A stretch of 20,130 bases of DNA from an uncultured Alistipes sp. (lineage in GTDB: Bacteria > Bacteroidota > Bacteroidia > Bacteroidales > Rikenellaceae), in the NCBI GenBank assembly GCA_900769745.1, contig CAAGHX010000072.1:1-20130 (forward strand). The letters run 5' to 3'. Positions within the stretch are counted from its first letter, which is position 1. Every line of letters starts with the position of its first letter. Shown here piece after piece: positions 15,579 through 20,130 of this stretch. Below the pieces are notes generated by a model that saw only the letters and a program-made list of their open reading frames with translations, was not told where the DNA came from and made no database searches. Made by a program: the position numbers and the translations under genes.

Positions 15579-16298
15579 ATGAAACGTATTTTGCTTATTT
15601 TTGCTCTGAGCGCAGTTACATTGTGTGGCTATGCACAGAAGAAGGATTGGGCTCAGTTTGGCCGTTACGAGAAGGCTAACAAGGAGGTTTTGGCAACAGG
15701 TGTTCGCCCCGATGCTGTGTTTATGGGTAACTCTATCACTGACGGTTGGGCAGGTAAGGACCCTGAGTTCTTCAAGAAGAACAACTTTGTAGGTCGTGGT
15801 ATCAGCGGTCAGACTTCATCGGAGATGTTGGTTCGTTTCCGTCGCGACGTTATCGACTTGAACCCACGTTGTGTGGTTATCCTCTCTGGTACAAACGATA
15901 TCGCTCAGAACAATGGCGCCATCAAGCAGGAGAATACTCTCAGCAACATTATCTCAATGTGTGAGCTTGCAAAGGCTAACGGCATCAAGGTTATCCTCTG
16001 CTCTGTAACTCCTACATCAGTTTTCGGTTGGAGAAAGGATATCTCTCCTGCCCCACTGATTCGCGAGATGAACAAGCTTATCCGCGCTTATGCCGAGGCT
16101 AATGATATCTACTACCTCGACTATCACCCAGCTCTTACAGACGAGAAGGGCGGTCTTCCAGCTAAGTGGAGCCACGATACTTGCCACCCTAACCTCGAGT
16201 GCTACCGTACAGTTATGGAGCCTATGGTTTGCGACGCGATCAACAAGGTGTTGAAGGTTTCTAAGAAGAACTTGAAGACTCCTATGCCAGTTAAATAA
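15579..16298 (+). CDS. Secreted SGNH/GDSL-family hydrolase
   Basis: Predicted exported esterase or deacetylase (SGNH fold); the natural substrate, perhaps an acetylated glycan or a lipid, is unknown. The 239-residue protein has a signal peptide (about 1-19, cleavage near GYA-Q), then the family blocks: block I GNSITDG with nucleophile S52, block II glycine in GRGISGQTS (72-80), block III GTND with N106, and block V D200-x-x-H203 (HDTCHPN). The catalytic triad and oxyanion residues are thus complete. Its 12 arginine codons are seven CGT, four CGC and one AGA, with no CGA, unlike the mixed usage of the addAB genes, which suggests strong expression. It stands alone: divergent from the cysteate synthase operon and followed by a strong terminator. 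No lipobox is seen, so periplasmic or secreted location is expected. Confidence 0.92.
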   Translation: MKRILLIFALSAVTLCGYAQKKDWAQFGRYEKANKEVLATGVRPDAVFMGNSITDGWAGKDPEFFKKNNFVGRGISGQTSSEMLVRFRRDVIDLNPRCVVILSGTNDIAQNNGAIKQENTLSNIISMCELAKANGIKVILCSVTPTSVFGWRKDISPAPLIREMNKLIRAYAEANDIYYLDYHPALTDEKGGLPAKWSHDTCHPNLECYRTVMEPMVCDAINKVLKVSKKNLKTPMPVK

Positions 16299-16318
16299 TT
16301 TAGGGCTTAGGCTGATAT

Positions 16319-16356
16319 TACCGAGAGTTGGAGTAATCCTCTCTCGGTATTTTTTT
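16319..16356 (+). terminator. Strong intrinsic terminator after the SGNH hydrolase gene
   Basis: A 9-bp stem TACCGAGAG / CTCTCGGTA (16319-16327 with 16341-16349), an inner GGA-GTAA-TCC mini-stem with a tetraloop, then seven T (16350-16356). An outer 8-bp repeat, GGGCTTAG (16303-16310) with CTGAGCCC (16359-16366, one G-U), encloses the whole structure. Confidence 0.92.
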
Positions 16357-16429
16357 GTCTGAGCCCCACATAAATCCACATTGCCACAAAATCACTCGCC
16401 AAATCTTAACACATTGAGTTTTTTATCAC

Positions 16430-16437
16430 TATTTTTG
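16430..16437 (+). promoter_or_regulatory. Candidate -7 element for the phosphoesterase-MFS operon
   Basis: TATTTTTG matches TAnnTTTG exactly, about 25 bp ahead of the ATG at 16463 and downstream of the preceding terminator. The -33 position has only a TTAA-like sequence. Confidence 0.45.
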
Positions 16438-16462
16438 CATAAGCATTACTATTTGAACGGCT

Positions 16463-17557
16463 ATGAGATTTATTTTCGGTGGAATTATGCTCGCCTACTT
16501 AGGTGGCAACATATATATCTTTATCAGAGCATTGCAGGCGCTCGCATTGCAGAGCGTGGCGGTGAAGATTATCTTCTCGCTACTCTTCTGGGTGGCAGCA
16601 TTGGCACTATTTGCTTGGTTTGCATCGAGAGAGTTGGCTCTGCCTGCAGCTGTTGCTAAAGGTTTCTTTACAGTCGGCTCGGTGTGGCTTGTATTCACAC
16701 TCTATATGGTGCTGATGCTCTTGGTGGGCGATATTGCGAGGCTCTTTATTCCACAATTCAAGGCGGCGTTTCTCTGCGCACTCGGCCTTACAACAGCCCT
16801 GCTAGCATATGGTTATATCAACTATCGCAATCCAAAAGTGTATAGATTGGATATCACGCTCGACAAACCCATCGAGGGTGGACAGATGAAGATTGTGGCG
16901 ATAAGCGACGTACATCTTGGCGATGGCACTGGCAAAGAGCAGATGCGGAAATATGCCAAGATGATAAATGCCGAAAAGCCCGACTTGATACTCATCGCTG
17001 GCGATTTGATAGACAATAGCACCGAACCACTCTACAGAGAGCGCATGCAGGAGGAGCTATCGATGCTGAAAGCTCCGATGGGAATATACTCTGTGGCGGG
17101 TAATCACGAATATATAAGCGGCATCGATAAGTCGGCTCAATTCCTGACCGAAACACCCGTTACCCTACTTCGTGATACCATCCTCACGCTCCCAAATGGA
17201 GTGCAAATCATCGGGCGTGACGACAGGAGCAATCGCCGTCGCCGAGAGCTCGAAGATATGATGGCCGAAGCCAACGTCGAGCAACCTATTATTGTGATGG
17301 ATCACCAACCATACAACTTGCACAAGAGCGACTCGCTGAAGGTTGATTTACACCTCAGCGGCCATACTCATCGTGGACAGGTGTGGCCCGTAAGCATCCT
17401 CACCGACAAGATGTTTGAGCAGAGTCACGGCTATCGCAAATGGAGCCACTCGCACATCTTTGTATCGTGCGGACTCTCGCTATGGGGACCTCCGTTCCGC
17501 ATAGGCACAAACAGCGATATGGCGGTAATCAATTTAAAAGGAAGTAACGTAGAGTAA
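16463..17557 (+). CDS. Membrane-anchored calcineurin-like metallophosphoesterase
   Basis: Predicted metal-dependent phosphoesterase with its catalytic domain held at the membrane. The 364-residue protein begins with about four hydrophobic segments (roughly 3-22, 33-54, 68-90 and 100-119), followed by the catalytic domain (about 141-360). The two-metal centre is complete: D149-x-H151 (ISDVHLGD), D181 (AGDLIDN), N214-H215 (AGNHEY), H281 (MDHQPY) and H301-x-H303 (SGHTHRGQ). This architecture recalls YaeI/YkuE-like membrane phosphoesterases, some of which act on lipid phosphates, but the substrate here is unknown. It is followed after 12 bp by an MFS transporter gene and is clearly in the same transcript. 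The start is supported by the -7 box 25 bp upstream. Confidence 0.9.
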   Translation: MRFIFGGIMLAYLGGNIYIFIRALQALALQSVAVKIIFSLLFWVAALALFAWFASRELALPAAVAKGFFTVGSVWLVFTLYMVLMLLVGDIARLFIPQFKAAFLCALGLTTALLAYGYINYRNPKVYRLDITLDKPIEGGQMKIVAISDVHLGDGTGKEQMRKYAKMINAEKPDLILIAGDLIDNSTEPLYRERMQEELSMLKAPMGIYSVAGNHEYISGIDKSAQFLTETPVTLLRDTILTLPNGVQIIGRDDRSNRRRRELEDMMAEANVEQPIIVMDHQPYNLHKSDSLKVDLHLSGHTHRGQVWPVSILTDKMFEQSHGYRKWSHSHIFVSCGLSLWGPPFRIGTNSDMAVINLKGSNVE

Positions 17558-17569
17558 TTTACAGACGCA

Positions 17570-18766
17570 ATGAGTCTGAAAAACAACATACCAAAGGAGA
17601 GATTATGGAACGGCAACTATATAAAAGTATGGTTGGCGAACTTTATGATTTTCTTCTCGTTTATGCTGCTCACGCCACTGCTGCCCACATATCTGAGCGA
17701 GACATTTCACGCCGACAAAGATACAATCGGAATGGTCCTTTCGGGCTATACGATGACTGCGCTGATAATCCGTGCGCTGAGTGGATATATGGTCGACAGG
17801 TTTCCTCGTCGTGTGGTCTTGGTGCTGAGTTATGCCTTTTTCTGTATGCTCTTTGCGGGTTATCTTGTGGCGGGTACGCTATTGTTGTTTGCCATTGTCC
17901 GCACGCTTCACGGAGCGCCATTTGGAGCAACAACTGTATCGAATAGCACGGTTGCAATCGACGTACTTCCATCATCTCGCCGAGCCGAGGGAATAGGCTT
18001 TTATGGACTAAGCAACAATGTGGCTACAGCCATCAGTCCAACGGTGGCACTGTTGGTTTATGGTGCCTGTGATAACTTTCAGGTTCTCTTTTGGTTAGCA
18101 TTTGCCACTTCTACTATTGGTTTAGCATTGACAGCAAGCGTAAAACTACCCCACCGACCAATAGTTAAAACCTCTTCTCGCCTTTCGCTCGACAGATTTA
18201 TTTTGCTCAAAGGCTGGAGCCAGGGAGTCTCGGTCGTATGCTTTGCATTCTCTTACGGAATACTCGTTACCTACATAGCCATATATGGCAAGGAGGAGCT
18301 TGGAATCACAAGTGGTACGGGATTATTCTTCGCCTTGCTGGCCATTGGCCTTATCTGCTCACGTCTGATTGGAAGCCGCACCCTGCGCCAGGGAAAGATT
18401 GTGCAGAACGCATCGGCAGGAGTTATTATAGCCATGGTAGGTTACTTGATTTTTGCCACTATCCATAATAAGGTGGGCTACTTTGGCGCAGCTCTTATCA
18501 TAGGTCTTGGTAACGGCTTGATGTTCCCTGCATTTCAGACTATGTTTATCAATCTGGCCACCAACGACCAGCGAGGCACAGCCAACTCTACGATGCTCGT
18601 ATCGTGGGATATAGGAATGGGACTTGGCATATTGATTGGTGGTATTGCAGCAGAACATCTCGGCTACCACGCGGCATTTTGGAGCGCGTGGATTGTGAAT
18701 ATAGCAGGTATAACCACATTCTTTATCTTTGGCAAAAAATCGTTTCTTAAAGGGCGATTGAGATAA
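17570..18766 (+). CDS. MFS transporter
   Basis: Proton-coupled efflux or uptake carrier of the major facilitator superfamily in the inner membrane; the substrate is not known. The 398-residue protein fits a 12-helix carrier. Signature A is visible between helices 2 and 3 as G72-YMV-DRFPRR (D76, R77, R80-R81), and RTLHGAPFGA (111-120) sits where motif B of drug:H+ antiporters lies. A loop DVLPSSRRAEGIGFYG (131-146) is typical of the YfcJ/YhhS-like efflux branch. It starts 12 bp after the phosphoesterase stop codon and ends just ahead of a shared terminator. Helix count is by eye. Co-expression with a membrane phosphoesterase may point to a lipid- or phosphate-ester-related solute, but that is speculation. 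Confidence 0.9.
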   Translation: MSLKNNIPKERLWNGNYIKVWLANFMIFFSFMLLTPLLPTYLSETFHADKDTIGMVLSGYTMTALIIRALSGYMVDRFPRRVVLVLSYAFFCMLFAGYLVAGTLLLFAIVRTLHGAPFGATTVSNSTVAIDVLPSSRRAEGIGFYGLSNNVATAISPTVALLVYGACDNFQVLFWLAFATSTIGLALTASVKLPHRPIVKTSSRLSLDRFILLKGWSQGVSVVCFAFSYGILVTYIAIYGKEELGITSGTGLFFALLAIGLICSRLIGSRTLRQGKIVQNASAGVIIAMVGYLIFATIHNKVGYFGAALIIGLGNGLMFPAFQTMFINLATNDQRGTANSTMLVSWDIGMGLGILIGGIAAEHLGYHAAFWSAWIVNIAGITTFFIFGKKSFLKGRLR

Positions 18767-18769
18767 CAA

Positions 18770-18800
18770 AAAAGGCGCTGAAATCCATCCAGCGCCTTTT
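18770..18800. terminator. Bidirectional terminator between the MFS gene and the AsmA-like gene
   Basis: Perfect 11-bp inverted repeat AAAAGGCGCTG / CAGCGCCTTTT (18770-18780 with 18790-18800), 9-base loop, four-base T runs on each strand; lies between convergent stop codons at 18766 and 18818. Confidence 0.9.
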
Positions 18801-18817
18801 AATCAAATCAGCTCTTA

Positions 18818-20130
18818 CTACTTCTTCTTTTTGAGCAAGTCGAGCACCTTGCCTACGGTCTGTTCAGCCTTAGTCTGCTTATCTGTTGCTGTTGAGTCAG
18901 CAGCTTCCTCAGAGGTATTATTAGAATTTCCCAACAACTTCTTACCAACTTCAGTGAGTGCCTGCTTAGCCGCCTGCTTTGCGAGGCTCTCCATATCGAT
19001 ACCTACCTTTGGCGAGGTGAATGTACCACCAATAGTCATATCTACTGTACCAATCTTCGACGCAACACCAGCCGACTCGGGGATAGTAATCTTACCACGA
19101 TAGTCGATAGTCTGGTCGAGACCTGTCGAACCCGAGAGATTCATCACATAGTCGCCCAACTTGATATCGAATGGCTTGGTATTTACTCGTCCGTCGGCAA
19201 TTGTAAAGTCGAGATTCAAATCCTTCGCCTTCATATCCTTAAGCGCTGGCTTGTTAACGATAGTTGCCACCTGATTGATAAATGCAACATCGCTAAGGCT
19301 CAAATCCTTAGTCGAGAGGCTACCGCTACCATTCAGGGTGTTGAGCACTGGGCTCATCGCATCGTCGAGCAGTGTATTTACCTTGATATTTCCCGAGAAG
19401 TTACCCTTCAAGTTCGAGAAGATTGGCGCGAGTTTCTGCACCATATCAAGCTCCTTATAGGCCTGAGCGAAACCGATATTATTGAGCGCGAAACCTGCAT
19501 TCAAACGAGCCTGCTCGCTAGCAGGAGTTGCATATGAACCATTCACAACAACATTACCACCCATAGCATTGAGCGAGAGATTCTGCATATCAACCTTGCT
19601 ATCCTTCACAACAAGCAGACCCTTCACATCCGAGAATGTCATCTTGTTCATCAGCACCTGCTTGAAGTTGGCCTGCATACGGAAGTCGATATTATCAGGG
19701 ATGCGGATTGTACCCATCGATGTTGTATCGGCCTCGTTCTGAGCCTCGGCTTCAGTCTCTGCGGCAGGAGCATCCGACGAAGTCATAAAGTCGTTAACAT
19801 TGATTTTGTTGCTATTCACATTGAGCGTACCCTTCAATGTAGCACCCTTGAACACAAAACCCAAGTAATTCTCGAAACGGCTATCGAGAGTAATGTCGTT
19901 AGAGCCAATATTCACAGTCGTCTCACTGAGCTGCAGATACTGAGGCGAGAAGCTGAATGTAGATTGCTTGATATCCACCTCAGGAATATCAGCCAAAGCC
20001 AACTTCATATCACTCAGTTCCACACTACCCTGCGCCTGTACCTTGTCGTACTGATCCTTCTCGATGTATGACATACGACCATTGAGGCTCATATCAGCAT
20101 TCAGCAGACCGTTGAGATTCATATCCTCCA
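18818..20130 (-). CDS. AsmA-family protein, C-terminal part (5' end beyond the window)
   Basis: C-terminal 437 or so residues of an AsmA/TamB-superfamily protein, a group of large envelope proteins with a repetitive beta-rich groove thought to carry or organise phospholipids between membranes. The visible part is built of short beta-strand repeats with many N, G, S and hydrophobic residues. The closing stretch, roughly from GNFSGNIKVNTLLDDAM through TVDMTIGGTFTSPKVGID, has the AsmA C-terminal pattern. An acidic Ala/Glu-rich insert (around APAAETEAEAQNEADT) and a charged, low-complexity tail ending LLKKKK are present. An ATG at 20122 has GGAGG just before it, but the frame stays open to the window edge and family members are usually much longer, so I treat it as internal. 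Function in this organism is inferred from the family only. Confidence 0.83.
   Translation of the reverse strand, partial: EDMNLNGLLNADMSLNGRMSYIEKDQYDKVQAQGSVELSDMKLALADIPEVDIKQSTFSFSPQYLQLSETTVNIGSNDITLDSRFENYLGFVFKGATLKGTLNVNSNKINVNDFMTSSDAPAAETEAEAQNEADTTSMGTIRIPDNIDFRMQANFKQVLMNKMTFSDVKGLLVVKDSKVDMQNLSLNAMGGNVVVNGSYATPASEQARLNAGFALNNIGFAQAYKELDMVQKLAPIFSNLKGNFSGNIKVNTLLDDAMSPVLNTLNGSGSLSTKDLSLSDVAFINQVATIVNKPALKDMKAKDLNLDFTIADGRVNTKPFDIKLGDYVMNLSGSTGLDQTIDYRGKITIPESAGVASKIGTVDMTIGGTFTSPKVGIDMESLAKQAAKQALTEVGKKLLGNSNNTSEEAADSTATDKQTKAEQTVGKVLDLLKKKK

Noticed and set aside
20120..20122. ATG at 20122 with GGAGG just upstream as the true start of the AsmA-like gene
   Set aside because: The frame continues open to the window edge, AsmA proteins of this type are usually far longer, and the surrounding genes show no reliance on Shine-Dalgarno sites.
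1..20130. CRISPR array, insertion sequence, prophage, tRNA or rRNA
   Set aside because: No regularly spaced repeats, transposase or integrase motifs, cloverleaf or rRNA-like sequence were seen on either strand; all gaps between genes are under 230 bp.

Overview
The window looks like a chromosomal segment from an anaerobic, gut-type member of the Bacteroidales. Three things point there: TAnnTTTG-type -7 promoter elements upstream of most transcription units with little sign of Shine-Dalgarno sites, a TonB-dependent receptor paired with a PnuC-family transporter under a TPP riboswitch, and an AddAB pair of the Bacteroidetes style. A probable cysteate synthase, the first committed enzyme of sulfonolipid (sulfobacin/capnine) synthesis, favours a sulfonolipid producer such as Alistipes or another Rikenellaceae, or Odoribacter. 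That placement is inference; no rRNA or marker phylogeny is available here. No mobile element, CRISPR array, tRNA or rRNA was seen.

Layout. Positions 1-505 (-) hold the N-terminal part of alaS. Divergent from it, 620-2567 (+) encodes two tandem membrane-anchored M23 peptidases with coiled coils. Positions 2669-8767 (+) encode an AddB-like nuclease with an Fe-S cysteine set, followed 12 bp later by an AddA-like helicase-nuclease, forming a double-strand-break repair operon. A 14-bp perfect hairpin terminator separates this from a convergent flavodiiron protein gene (8813-9967, -). Divergent from the latter, a TPP riboswitch (about 10066-10140, +) precedes a TonB-dependent receptor (10194-12455) and a PnuT-like inner-membrane transporter (12470-13075), forming a thiamin-uptake operon. 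A second shared terminator separates it from a minus-strand pair: a probable cysteate synthase (14157-15449) with a type I phosphomannose isomerase (13147-14136) downstream. Divergent from these is a secreted SGNH hydrolase with codon usage typical of a strongly expressed gene, ending in a strong terminator. Next come a membrane-anchored metallophosphoesterase and an MFS transporter (16463-18766, +, 12 bp apart). A third shared terminator follows, then the C-terminal part of an AsmA-family protein (18818-20130, -, running off the window).

How the parts work together. Most of the region is housekeeping: translation, envelope remodelling, recombinational repair, oxygen/NO detoxification, vitamin B1 scavenging, sugar-phosphate metabolism and lipid/envelope biogenesis. 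The points most worth following up are the threonine-synthase-like gene that is better read as cysteate synthase, the possible expression platform of the TPP riboswitch, the inverted repeat over the SGNH hydrolase promoter, and the 9-bp repeat beside the AddB Fe-S cysteines. I did not find a convincing multi-gene system of unknown type.
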